A DNA stretch of 31,968 nt from Micavibrio_A sp964423095 (GCA_964423095.1 CAYRDI010000022.1:1-31968), one strand, 5' to 3'. Counted from the first letter of the stretch, positions 22,901 through 30,488 are shown. A program made the numbers and translations. The notes: generated by a model not told the origin, from the sequence alone.

Positions 22901-23791
22901 CATGACCTTGTCGCCAGCGTTCAAAAACAGGCCGAAGAATTGCTAAAATCTTCGGAAGCCAGCCTGCTGGAAATCAAGAAGGCAGGCGATTCCTTTGCCC
23001 TGCGCGCCAAGGAAGTCTCCGAACAGATGCGGTTATCGCTCGCCACATCGAAGGAATACGGAAACGAGTTGTCCGCACAAGCAGATTCCGTGGGCGAGGC
23101 CGGTAGCAAGGCCGCCGATATCATCGCCCGTGCGGTCTCTGTCCTCACCTCCAAGCTCGACGATGTCGGCAAAGGCGTGAAAGGCGTTTCGGAAAAAATC
23201 GAGGATTCCCGCGATCGTCTGGCCGAAGAATCCGAACGTCTGGTCGTCGTTTCCACAAAGGCCCTAAAAGCCTCCGAAGAAGCGTCCAGTACCTTTGCGC
23301 GCCAGTCGAACGCCCTGTTCAAGGCGGCGCAGGATGCGATGAAGCAGATCGAAGCGATCCGCGATACGGAATGGAAGGCGAAACGCGATGCGTTCCTGTC
23401 TTCGGCCAAATTCGTGGTCGAATCCATGCATTCGCTGTCCGTCGATGTTACCCGCATGCTGGAAGGCGAAATTCAGGAAAAAACCTGGAAATCTTACCAG
23501 AAGGGCGATGTGGCGGCCTTTACCCGCCGCCTTGTAGAACTGGGCGATAAGCTCCCCATGGACCGTCTGCGCGACAAATATACGAACGATTCCGAATTCC
23601 GGAATTATGTCGCCCGCTTCGTCCGCCAGTTCGAAGAAGTGTACGATCAGGCCCTTGCCAACGACCATGGCGATCTGCTCGGCTCCACCTTCTATTCTTC
23701 GGATGTCGGCAAGCTGTACCAGATCCTGTGCGCCGCCACGGGACGGGAGCCGCGGAAAACCAAGGACGCATCCGGCCGCAAGGTGGCATAA
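19964..23791 (+). CDS. Large membrane-anchored helical protein, polarity/growth-pole scaffold-like
   Basis: A 1275-residue protein. Parts in order: a charged cytosolic N-terminus (1-110), two membrane segments (about 113-135 and 152-175), and about 1000 residues of continuous Ala/Glu/Ser/Lys-rich amphipathic helix of coiled-coil or apolipoprotein type. A compact C-terminal domain (about 1169-1275, from IQEKTWKSYQKGD to YQILCAATGRE) ends the protein. The layout of two N-terminal membrane segments plus a huge helical body recalls Caulobacter TipN and the growth-pole ring protein of Rhizobiales, which mark cell poles. That link is by architecture only. Chemotaxis-receptor motifs are not seen. 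The start has a clear AAAGGA site. A 12-bp inverted repeat precedes it. Confidence 0.75.
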   Translation: MSEPVAAKKSVILSSSVKAVEDAREKLEKVQEEISANDKDKKDAAISIRTGSSLKTLRISAPSNEKGQEEGETTFAAPRRNDVNAADLYEMESEPVLMLTPSNKKPMRRSGTHVVLHTAGLFVTALWIGLCGAYVTNDVGWSTLLSQQPHLLGGFIAGMLAPVALLWVILAYILRGSDIHRYSEALRGELQAMIFPSEERSQVIHKDIEDLVTQAAELSTASKAVLKSIHRARMGLRTEIQGMSGISKKAEFHIDRLAESLSERSAKLLTLTQEIENRTAGIGTKAEEGAGAWNKAAATMMERAGEMESTLSKGADKLLEAADAAKEKTAGISANLENGYEGLKQTIDEIATKLEKLSGDFDTHKKELSNATAQVSQETARLGETLQGQIRDLEEMTKRTVESMTSAGNTIQENREALDQGAKGLASEAEKIADRLNSGVTVIQSAVEDIATKTESMESRLNERAQGLRTIMEGIDDKIGAIDDIGTQTANKLSEGMTVALSGAESIGGAVRRAVESLTRATDDASKQAESLIATTKSNIDQLNEAGAGNIEHVRNIVDMLEKSRTQIESASSMADAQVSKLSGLVEEQVDKINVAQATLTERIESVREALAFPLQAVTRAVADADVKHEAIATTLTRRVKDLTDASDKATENAEKIRDVLRSQAQDISTLAGQIAGHSRSITETMGTQKDDLSKKVSESLIQIESVRAALEDQAGRLAGLSHAAQGDISRLNESISKTSGDIASSTQSAISTLSDLEGKLTARITTLDEESAKATSAIETVGEALQRTASGIEPIYIKAVEQASTAQDRLERLRADMDETTLGNVTRLSEIGSIFDDRLNKLKEGADQASAILVTSSDHLRDRVDDIESAAASASEKMRNIEATLQNQSSDIHLTTDQALLKVEAVQKAINDQFMELSVSVGQAVTQMKDAGDEFIRQAQSAETAAEGASMKFDSVGEKVMEGGVRLKTLGEDAVTKTHDLVASVQKQAEELLKSSEASLLEIKKAGDSFALRAKEVSEQMRLSLATSKEYGNELSAQADSVGEAGSKAADIIARAVSVLTSKLDDVGKGVKGVSEKIEDSRDRLAEESERLVVVSTKALKASEEASSTFARQSNALFKAAQDAMKQIEAIRDTEWKAKRDAFLSSAKFVVESMHSLSVDVTRMLEGEIQEKTWKSYQKGDVAAFTRRLVELGDKLPMDRLRDKYTNDSEFRNYVARFVRQFEEVYDQALANDHGDLLGSTFYSSDVGKLYQILCAATGREPRKTKDASGRKVA

Positions 23792-23880
23792 GGATAAGAT
23801 AACAGGTTGATTGTAAAACGCTTTACGGCCATACTAGCGGGCGTACGGCGTTTTACTGATTCAGGGACTTCATCCGGACT

Positions 23881-24816
23881 ATGGCCAAGACAAAATTCTG
23901 CGAGGGGATTTCCGACATCTCCGACAGCTATATGGGCTTTATCATCGATCAATGGGGCGTGCTCCATGACGGAGAAGAGCTGTTTCCGGGCGTCGTCGAT
24001 TGTATGAAGGAATTGAAGGAACGCAAAAAGACCATCCTGATCCTGTCCAATTCCGATGAACGCGCCGAAGAGAATAAGGCCAAGCTGAAAAAGATGGGCC
24101 TCGGCCCCAGCCTGTATAACGAAATCGTCACCCCCGCCGAAGTGTTGTGGGAAGGGTTTCATGCCCGCAAAGAGGGCGCATTCGAAAAACTGGGCAAGCG
24201 TTGCTATGTGTTCGGCCGCAAGGGGCAGGAAGCCACATTCAAGGACAGCGGCATCGAATTCGTCGATGACATCGATCAGGCGGATTTTGTTTTGATTCTC
24301 GGCATGGATTACCCGCGCAAAACCTTGCTGGATTACGATCCCATCATCCGCAAAGCCATTCAAAAACGATTGAAAGCATTCTGCCAGAATCCGGACTCGC
24401 TCGCCATGATCGGGGAAGGACTTTTGACAGGGCCGCTCTTGCTGGCGCGCCGTTACGAAGATTCCGGCGGTATCGTCAATTACATCGGCAAACCGCACAA
24501 GCTGATTTACAATTACTGTATCCAGTATTTGCAAAAGAAGGATATTTATCCGGCGCAGACCGTGATGCTGGGCGATACCATGGCGCATGATGTGATCGGC
24601 GCACACGCATCAGGCATTGATACCTGTTTGTTCCGTTCGGGCCTACACGCCGCAAACTTTGCTCATTGTAAAACGCCCAAAGAAATGAACAACGCCTTGC
24701 GCAATTTGATGGCGGTTTACAACAACGTCATGCCCACCTATCTGGCCCCCGAAATGCGGTGGGGCAAGGCATTACCCGACCGCAAGCACAAAAAGCGCAA
24801 ACAGCCTGCGTCCTGA
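23881..24816 (+). CDS. HAD-superfamily subfamily IIA hydrolase-like protein
   Basis: A 311-residue cytosolic protein of the HAD-IIA group (NagD/phosphoglycolate phosphatase relatives), alphaproteobacterial type. Motif I is DQWGVLHDG: the nucleophile Asp23 is present, but the usual second Asp (position +2) is Trp. Motif II Ser is in ILSNSDE, the motif III Lys in YIGKPHK, and motif IV in MLGDTMAHDV. The W at +2 is, as I recall, common in this subfamily, so the substrate and even phosphatase activity are uncertain. The C-terminus is a Lys/Arg-rich tail. Its stop touches that of the convergent patatin gene with no bases between. Confidence 0.85.
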   Translation: MAKTKFCEGISDISDSYMGFIIDQWGVLHDGEELFPGVVDCMKELKERKKTILILSNSDERAEENKAKLKKMGLGPSLYNEIVTPAEVLWEGFHARKEGAFEKLGKRCYVFGRKGQEATFKDSGIEFVDDIDQADFVLILGMDYPRKTLLDYDPIIRKAIQKRLKAFCQNPDSLAMIGEGLLTGPLLLARRYEDSGGIVNYIGKPHKLIYNYCIQYLQKKDIYPAQTVMLGDTMAHDVIGAHASGIDTCLFRSGLHAANFAHCKTPKEMNNALRNLMAVYNNVMPTYLAPEMRWGKALPDRKHKKRKQPAS

Positions 24817-25824
24817 TCAATCCGGAATATCGTCGGGCGGTTTGTAACCGGGGCGTTGCTGCGGCGGGATAAACAGTTTCACACCCGCCATGATTTCCGG
24901 CATAACACGTTCCGTGGCCTCTACGCCCAGTTGGATCAATTCGTCCGCCCGTTCGAATTCCAGCATGCCGATATGCCCGATTTGCGGTTTGATATGAATG
25001 TCCGGCGGATCGCCGGCAAGACGGGAGCGAGTCAACCGATCCTGCATGATACCAAGCGCGGAAACCATCACACCGAACAGACTGGGCGATGTTTTTTCAC
25101 GCGAAAAGAGGCGGTTCGATAGCGGGTTTTCAAAGAATGGTTTTTGCTGGTCGACGGGGACGTCCTTTTCATCAAATAGATCGAAGCCCGCCACGGTTTG
25201 AAAATTGGTGCCGGGTTTGATGGATTTTCCGATCATGTCGGCATGCAGATCGACGGCAATGGTCATACGCGCCCCTTCGGCCTGACACACCGATATAGGG
25301 CAGGGGTTGACCAGCGCGCCATCCACAAGGTTACGTCCCCGGATTTCCACGGGTGGAAAGACGCCGGGCAGGGCAAAAGAGGCACGAATGGATTCGGTCA
25401 ACGGGCCGGACCGCAGCCAGACCTCATGCCCCGTCGCGAGGTCTGCGGCGATCGCGATCATAGGGTGCGGCAAATCTTCGAGGCGCAAGTCCCCGAAATT
25501 CTGATCGAGCAGGATGTTCAGCTTTTTTCCCGCCATCAGCCCCGCGCTGCGTACCCGCAGATCGATGTAGGAAAGAATTTTAAACCGGTTGAGCGAGCGG
25601 GCCCAATCTTCGAATTCCTGCAATTTTCCGGTCAGGTAACACGCCCCGACGACCGCGCCAATCGACGTGCCCGCCACGATGGTGGGTTTGATTCCGTATT
25701 TATCGAGCGTTTTCAGAACGCCAATATGGGAAAAGCCGCGGGCCATACCCCCGCCGAGTGCAAGGCCGATTCCATTTGAATGCCTTGAATTTCTGCCGTT
25801 TTCCTGCGTATAGATCGTGTCCAT
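24817..25824 (-). CDS. Patatin-like phospholipase (RssA/NTE type)
   Basis: A 335-residue putative lipid acyl hydrolase. The Ser-Asp dyad is complete: oxyanion loop GGGMARG (24-30), nucleophile Ser54 in GTSIG, and Asp168 in VDGA. It belongs to the small bacterial NTE/RssA-like branch; substrates are likely phospholipids or lysophospholipids at the inner membrane. No signal peptide is seen. The C-terminus carries a Pro-rich end. It is divergent from the ABC exporter with only 38 bases between the starts, so their promoters must overlap or lie within coding DNA, which may link the expression of two lipid-related genes. Confidence 0.88.
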   Translation of the reverse strand: MDTIYTQENGRNSRHSNGIGLALGGGMARGFSHIGVLKTLDKYGIKPTIVAGTSIGAVVGACYLTGKLQEFEDWARSLNRFKILSYIDLRVRSAGLMAGKKLNILLDQNFGDLRLEDLPHPMIAIAADLATGHEVWLRSGPLTESIRASFALPGVFPPVEIRGRNLVDGALVNPCPISVCQAEGARMTIAVDLHADMIGKSIKPGTNFQTVAGFDLFDEKDVPVDQQKPFFENPLSNRLFSREKTSPSLFGVMVSALGIMQDRLTRSRLAGDPPDIHIKPQIGHIGMLEFERADELIQLGVEATERVMPEIMAGVKLFIPPQQRPGYKPPDDIPD

Positions 25825-25862
25825 GTCTTGCCAGTTCGATGGGTTGAGTCTATCACATAATT

Positions 25863-27644
25863 ATGAAGGAAATGGTTGAGAAACCAGTAAATAAAAAGGA
25901 ACGCGGTCAGTCATGGACGCTGGTGCGCCGCATCCTGAAGGATTATGTTGCGCCGCATTCATCGAAAGTGGCCCTTGCCACCTTTTTCATGCTGCTCTCT
26001 GCGGGACTCACGGCCGGTTTTGCCGTGATTATCCAGCCCGTCATCGACGATGTGCTGACCGCCGGTAATCTGGAACGGGTGTGGTTTTTGGGCAGTGCCG
26101 TTCTGGCGATTTTCATTCTGCGCGGATTTGCCACATACCAACACACCATCATCATGAACAATGTGGGGCAAACGATCGTCGCCAAGATCCAGCACGATAT
26201 GTTTTCCCGGTTTCTAGACCTTGATCTGGGATTTTTTCACAACAATCCTTCGGGGCAGCTCGTTTCCCGTGTGATCAATGATGTAAACGTGATGCGCGGC
26301 GCGGTGACGGACGGTATTACGGGGTTTGGAAAAAACCTCATCACGCTGGTCTTTTTGGTCGGGGTCATGTTTTATCAGGACTGGTTTTTATCCTGCATCA
26401 CTTTTCTTGTCTTTCCGTTTACGGCGCTGTTTGTTGTCTGGGTCGGCCGCAGGCTCCGTAAAATGTCGGGCCGCATTCAAGAAGACATGGCGCGTTTGTC
26501 CGATATGCTCTCACAAATCTTTCAGGGCATTCGCCTGGTCAAAGCCTATGGTATGGAAGATCACGAACGCGCGCGCGCCGATGTCGCCATATCAAAGGTG
26601 CGCGACCTGACCATAAAATCAGTCAAGGTTGACAACCTGTCCACGCCCGTCAATGAGGGGTTGGTTGGTCTGGTCGTTTTCGCCATCATCATTTACGGCG
26701 GATACAAGGTTGCAGCGGGCACCAGTACCGCCGGGGAATTGTTGTCGTTTATCACCGCTTTTTCCATGTCGTATGAACCGATGAAACGGCTTGCAAAACT
26801 CAATGGATCATTCCAGCGCGGGTTGGGTGCGGCCGACCGTGTCTTCGACATGATGGATAGCAAGCGTGATATCTTCGAAGTGGATAATCCCAAGGAGGCC
26901 CAGTACGAACGGCCGGATATTACATTCGAGGCGGTGGAATTCGATTACGGCGTTGACGAGGGAAAACCCGCCCTGAACGGCGTGTCGTTCAATATGGCGG
27001 GCGGCACCGTTACGGCATTGGTGGGGCCGTCGGGTAGCGGGAAAACGACGATCATGAACCTGATCCCCCGTTTTTTTGACCCGACGGCGGGGCGCATTTT
27101 GATTGGCAACAACGACATCCGCACGCTGTCCGTTTCATCGCTGAGGCAAAATATCGCACTGGTATCGCAGGACATCACCATTTTCGATGATACGGTGTGG
27201 GCCAATATCGGATATGGCCGCAAAGGGGCGTATCAGGACGAAATCATCAAGGCCGCCATCGGCGCGGAAGCCGATGATTTTATCCGCCGTTTACCCCAAG
27301 GATACGACACACGGCTGGGAGAAGAGGGATTGAAATTGTCCGGCGGGCAGCGGCAACGCATTGCGATCGCGCGGGCGATTTTAAGAAACGCGCCGATCCT
27401 TCTTTTGGATGAGGCCACCTCCGCGCTCGACAACGAAGCCGAACGTGCGATTCAACGCACGCTGTCAGAATTACAAAAGGGCCGCACAACGCTCGTGATC
27501 GCCCACCGTTTGAGCACCGTCCAGAACGCCGACCAGATATTGGTGCTGGAAAGCGGGCGGATTGTCGAACGCGGCATGCATCAGGATCTTTTAAACATCA
27601 ACGGCGTGTACGCACGCATACACGGGGCGGGGCTGGCGGCATGA
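25863..27644 (+). CDS. MsbA-type ABC exporter (fused membrane and ATPase domains)
   Basis: A 593-residue half-transporter that would work as a homodimer in the inner membrane. The N-terminal transmembrane domain (about 35-310) has six hydrophobic segments. The nucleotide-binding domain (about 350-590) shows Walker A GPSGSGKT (388-395), signature LSGGQ (492-496), Walker B LLLDEATS (513-520) and the H-loop in IAHRLST. Size and sequence match the lipid-A/lipid or multidrug exporter family. No lpxK neighbour is present, so the cargo is undecided. The ATG at 25863 lacks a clear ribosome binding site; ATG 25872 is an alternative. The next gene overlaps by 4 bases. Confidence 0.9.
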   Translation: MKEMVEKPVNKKERGQSWTLVRRILKDYVAPHSSKVALATFFMLLSAGLTAGFAVIIQPVIDDVLTAGNLERVWFLGSAVLAIFILRGFATYQHTIIMNNVGQTIVAKIQHDMFSRFLDLDLGFFHNNPSGQLVSRVINDVNVMRGAVTDGITGFGKNLITLVFLVGVMFYQDWFLSCITFLVFPFTALFVVWVGRRLRKMSGRIQEDMARLSDMLSQIFQGIRLVKAYGMEDHERARADVAISKVRDLTIKSVKVDNLSTPVNEGLVGLVVFAIIIYGGYKVAAGTSTAGELLSFITAFSMSYEPMKRLAKLNGSFQRGLGAADRVFDMMDSKRDIFEVDNPKEAQYERPDITFEAVEFDYGVDEGKPALNGVSFNMAGGTVTALVGPSGSGKTTIMNLIPRFFDPTAGRILIGNNDIRTLSVSSLRQNIALVSQDITIFDDTVWANIGYGRKGAYQDEIIKAAIGAEADDFIRRLPQGYDTRLGEEGLKLSGGQRQRIAIARAILRNAPILLLDEATSALDNEAERAIQRTLSELQKGRTTLVIAHRLSTVQNADQILVLESGRIVERGMHQDLLNINGVYARIHGAGLAA

Positions 27645-28444
27645 ACATCATCCTGAAAATACTCGGTTATGGGGTATTGGTATATTTTTGTCTGGTCACT
27701 GGTCTTTTTCTGGCACAGCGCGACATCATGTATATGCCGAGCTATCTCAAGCCCGATGTCAAAGGCGCGGGGATCATCGGGTTAAAAGAAATCAACGTCA
27801 AAACGGATGACGGCGTGACATTGTACGGATGGTACAAGCCGGCAGTTTCCACCAACAAACCGACGGTCATGTTCTTTCACGGAAATGCCGGCAATTTGGC
27901 TATGAGCACGTTGACCGCCATGCCGTTTATCAAACAGGGGTACGGGTTTCTTGCGGTGGAATATCGCGGTTATTCGGGCAATACCGGGAAGCCGGATGAA
28001 AACGGGTTATACAACGATGCGCGCGCCTTTTGGGCTTGGCTGGTAAAACAGGATGTAAAACCCGGCCAGATTATTTTGATCGGCGAATCCCTGGGGGCCG
28101 GCGTGGCCACGCAGATCGCGTTTGAAAACCCGAAAATCCACACGCTGGTTTTAATCGCCCCGTTCACATCGGCCGCGGACATCGCCAAGAGACGCTATCC
28201 GTTTATGCCCGTGGAAAAAATGTTAAAAGACCGGTACGAAAACATCCGCAAAATAGGCAAGGTTGAATCGCCGATTATTTTTGTCCACGGTACGAACGAT
28301 ACGGTGGTACCGCTTTCTTACGGCGAGGCCTTATACAACGCCGCGCCAGACCCGAAATCCATGATCATAATTGACGGGGCAGGGCATAACGATCTGTACC
28401 AGCACAATGCCATCGAAAAAATCATGAGCCTTTTGGCGGAGTAA
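27641..28444 (+). CDS. Membrane-anchored alpha/beta hydrolase
   Basis: A 267-residue serine hydrolase of the ABHD13/Bem46-like group. An N-terminal hydrophobic segment (about 3-25) anchors it to the membrane. The catalytic triad is visible: Ser150 in GESLG, Asp220 in HGTNDTVVP and His249 in GAGHND; the oxyanion strand is FFHGNAGN (78-85). It starts in a 4-base ATGA overlap with the exporter stop, so the two are translationally coupled. This supports a shared job, perhaps in lipid or envelope processing. The substrate is unknown. Confidence 0.85.
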   Translation: MNIILKILGYGVLVYFCLVTGLFLAQRDIMYMPSYLKPDVKGAGIIGLKEINVKTDDGVTLYGWYKPAVSTNKPTVMFFHGNAGNLAMSTLTAMPFIKQGYGFLAVEYRGYSGNTGKPDENGLYNDARAFWAWLVKQDVKPGQIILIGESLGAGVATQIAFENPKIHTLVLIAPFTSAADIAKRRYPFMPVEKMLKDRYENIRKIGKVESPIIFVHGTNDTVVPLSYGEALYNAAPDPKSMIIIDGAGHNDLYQHNAIEKIMSLLAE

Positions 28445-28447
28445 CCC

Positions 28448-28939
28448 ATGGGAAAATTCATTCTGGCCGCTTTTTTCGCCTTCTTTCTTTTTGCCTGTGA
28501 CAATGGCGGCGGCAACAGCGCGACGGCTGGAGAAGGCGGGGGCGACTCCACAAAAACGATTGGCATCATATCATCCGATGGCGTGCGCCATGATTTCAAG
28601 ATCGAACTGGCCATCACGCCGCCGCAACAGGAACATGGTTTGATGGATCGCACCCACATGGATGAAAATGCCGGCATGCTGTTCATGTTTGGCGGAGAAG
28701 ACGAACGCGCGTTCTGGATGAAAAATACACTGATCCCGCTTGATATGGTTTTCATCAAAAAAGATGGAACGATCCATAAAGTGCATGACAGTGCGGTGCC
28801 CAACGATTTGACCAGCATACCATCCGATGGGCCGGTAATGGCGGTGCTCGAACTCAACGGCGGCATCGCCAAAAAACTGGGCATCAAGGCGGGCGACAAG
28901 GCCCACCACCCGTTTTTCGGAAATGCTTTTTCCAAATAG
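28448..28939 (+). CDS. DUF192-family lipoprotein
   Basis: A 163-residue DUF192 protein with a lipoprotein-type N-terminus: hydrophobic 5-16, then LFAC with Cys17 as the likely lipidated residue. Asp follows at +2, which in E. coli favours inner-membrane retention. A Gly/Ser-rich linker precedes the domain (about 38-160), recognised by EHGLMDRTHMDENAGMLF..F and AFWMKNTLIPLDMVFI. The biochemical function of DUF192 is unknown. It begins 3 bases after the hydrolase stop, the third gene of an exporter-hydrolase-DUF192 operon. Likely located at the envelope. Confidence 0.87.
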   Translation: MGKFILAAFFAFFLFACDNGGGNSATAGEGGGDSTKTIGIISSDGVRHDFKIELAITPPQQEHGLMDRTHMDENAGMLFMFGGEDERAFWMKNTLIPLDMVFIKKDGTIHKVHDSAVPNDLTSIPSDGPVMAVLELNGGIAKKLGIKAGDKAHHPFFGNAFSK

Positions 28940-28952
28940 TTTTTTAGAGGAA

Positions 28953-28977
28953 TGGTCGGGGTGAGAGGATTCGAACC
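28953..28977. repeat. Duplicated 3' fragment of tRNA-Pro
   Basis: These 25 bases are identical to 29047-29071, the CCA end, acceptor 3' strand and most of the T-arm of the intact tRNA-Pro, in the same orientation, 94 bases apart. No D- or anticodon arm is attached. It has the form of an attachment-site remnant downstream of a tRNA gene, or a relic of a second tRNA copy. Confidence 0.85.
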
Positions 28978-28979
28978 CC

Positions 28980-29003
28980 GTGCGGCTTTGCCGCGCGCTT
29001 TTA
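28980..29003 (+). terminator. Hairpin with short T-run after the exporter operon
   Basis: GTGCGGC-TTT-GCCGCGC forms a 7-bp stem (one T-G pair) about 40 bases past the DUF192 stop. It is followed by GCTTTT. The T-run is short, so termination may be partial. Confidence 0.4.
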
Positions 29004-29031
29004 AAAAGAGGAGGTTCGAATTTTTAAAGGC
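28997..29031. repeat. Inverted repeat next to tRNA-Pro
   Basis: GCTTTTAAAAA and TTTTTAAAGGC form an 11-bp stem with one T-G pair around a 13-base loop containing GGTTCGAA, a T-arm-like word. It lies between the tRNA-Pro fragment and the intact gene and overlaps the T-run of the preceding hairpin. Confidence 0.5.
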
Positions 29032-29046
29032 AGGTAAAAGGCATGT

Positions 29047-29123
29047 TGGTCGGGGTGAGAGGATTCGAACCTCCGGCCCTCTGCTCCCAAAGCAGATGCG
29101 CTACCAGACTGCGCTACACCCCG
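29047..29123 (-). tRNA. tRNA-Pro (anticodon UGG)
   Basis: A full cloverleaf of 77 bases with encoded CCA. The acceptor CGGGGTG pairs with CACCCCG, then discriminator A. The D-arm is GCGC..GCGC. The anticodon stem TCTGC/GCAGA holds loop TTTGGGA, with TGG at 34-36. The T-arm is GGAGG-TTCGAAT-CCTCT. It reads Pro codons of the CCA family. Its 3' end is duplicated 94 bases downstream. Confidence 0.95.
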
Positions 29124-29230
29124 ACATAAGATGTGAAAGAAACACATACACCATGGCCAAAGCGGAGGGCAAGGCTTTTAGGGCATAAATTTTGCTGGAA
29201 TGCGTTGTTTTTCCACCTATAATCAGGGGC

Positions 29231-29539
29231 ATGAAAGTCCGCATTTACCGCCCGTCGAAAAACACCATGCAATCTGGTCTGGCCCGTACAAAGGGGTGGG
29301 TTCTGGAGTATGAGAACGAAACCCCGCGGGGGCCGGAGCCCCTGATGGGCTGGACGGCGTCCGGTGATACGTTGAACCAGGTGCGTCTGCGCTTCCCAAC
29401 CCAGGAAAAAGCGGTTGCCTATGCACAGGCACAAGGCTGGGCCTTTACGCTGGACACCGAGCACGACAGGATCGTCCGCCCCCGCAATTATGCCGATAAT
29501 TTCCGCTACAGTCCGCCGCGCGATAATGCTACAAAGTAG
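29231..29539 (+). CDS. NDUFS4-like complex I accessory subunit
   Basis: A 102-residue protein of the ETC complex I subunit conserved-region family, homologous to the mitochondrial 18-kDa/NDUFS4 subunit. The pattern KVRIYRPSKNTMQSG..RTKGWVLEYE, PLMGWT.SGDT..QV.LRF and EKAVAYA...G is diagnostic. In alphaproteobacteria it is a small accessory subunit of NADH:ubiquinone oxidoreductase, often encoded away from the nuo operon, as here. The start is ATG 29231; the longer frame from 29192 adds residues unlike the family. It lies between two tRNA genes. Confidence 0.93.
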   Translation: MKVRIYRPSKNTMQSGLARTKGWVLEYENETPRGPEPLMGWTASGDTLNQVRLRFPTQEKAVAYAQAQGWAFTLDTEHDRIVRPRNYADNFRYSPPRDNATK

Positions 29540-29555
29540 GGGGTTTTCCCTATAA

Positions 29556-29632
<77 letters not shown>

Positions 29633-29762
29633 CTCTTTTTTCATGCACTGCATCAACGATTTACAGCCTCTTCGGTTGCCGCCTTGGGATGAGAATGTAA
29701 TGATTGTCAGCAGACTACTTTTGCATGTTTTTCATATAAACATTTACAGAAATGAGGAAGTT

Positions 29763-30488
29763 ATGGGGCTTGGAAAAAAAATGATGGCCGAAATGATCGG
29801 CACAGCCTGGCTTGTGCTGGGCGGCTGTGGTGCGGCCGTTTTTGCGGCGGCCTATCCTGACCTTGGGATCGGTTTTGCCGGCGTGGCATTGGCTTTTGGT
29901 TTAACCGTCCTGACCGGTGCCTATGCCTTGGGACATATTTCCGGCGGGCATTTTAATCCGGCGGTGACTCTTGGACTGGTCGCAGGTGGTAAATTTTGCT
30001 GCCGCACCGCGCCCGCCTATATCGTCGCACAGCTTGTCGGGGCCGTGATCGGGGCAGGGATCATCTATCTGATCGCGTCCGGCAAGACCGGTTTTGATGT
30101 AGCCGCGGGTTTTGCCGCCAACGGTTACGGCGAACATTCGCCGGATGGTTACGGACAAAAAGCCGCGTTTATTGCCGAGACGGTGCTGACCTTCTTTTTT
30201 CTGGTGGTCATTATCGGCTCAACCCATGAAAAAGCACCGGCGGGGTTTGCGCCGATTGCGATCGGTCTTTGTCTGACCTTGATTCACCTGATCAGCATTC
30301 CGATTACCAACACATCCGTGAACCCGGCGCGAAGCACGAGCCAGGCGCTGTTTCAAGGCACCTGGGCCATGGATCAGCTATGGTTGTTCTGGGCGGCCCC
30401 AATTTTGGGTGCGGTTCTGGCCGGACTGGCCTGCCGGTATCTATTCTGTAGCGGTGGAAGCTGCTGCTGCGCCAAGAATGAGAAATAA
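29763..30488 (+). CDS. aqpZ: Aquaporin Z with a cysteine-rich tail
   Basis: A 241-residue inner-membrane water channel. Both NPA boxes are present (HFNPAVT, N65; SVNPARS, N187). The selectivity-filter residues of water-specific channels are all visible: Phe45, His175 in LIHLIS and Arg190. Six membrane segments are expected. It differs from the E. coli protein (231 residues) by a C-terminal tail, FCSGGSCCCAKNEK, with four cysteines. The ATG at 29763 has a GAGGAAG ribosome binding site; a longer frame from 29643 is not needed. A perfect terminator follows. Confidence 0.93.
   Translation: MGLGKKMMAEMIGTAWLVLGGCGAAVFAAAYPDLGIGFAGVALAFGLTVLTGAYALGHISGGHFNPAVTLGLVAGGKFCCRTAPAYIVAQLVGAVIGAGIIYLIASGKTGFDVAAGFAANGYGEHSPDGYGQKAAFIAETVLTFFFLVVIIGSTHEKAPAGFAPIAIGLCLTLIHLISIPITNTSVNPARSTSQALFQGTWAMDQLWLFWAAPILGAVLAGLACRYLFCSGGSCCCAKNEK

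Noticed and set aside
28952..29188. A 78-residue plus-strand ORF across the tRNA-Pro region
   Set aside because: It is the well-known spurious translation antisense to a tRNA gene (GERIRTSGPL type) and also runs through the duplicated tRNA fragment.
29643..29762. A 40-residue N-terminal extension of the aquaporin
   Set aside because: The ATG at 29763 has a strong ribosome binding site and starts right before the first membrane segment; the upstream residues do not resemble the family.
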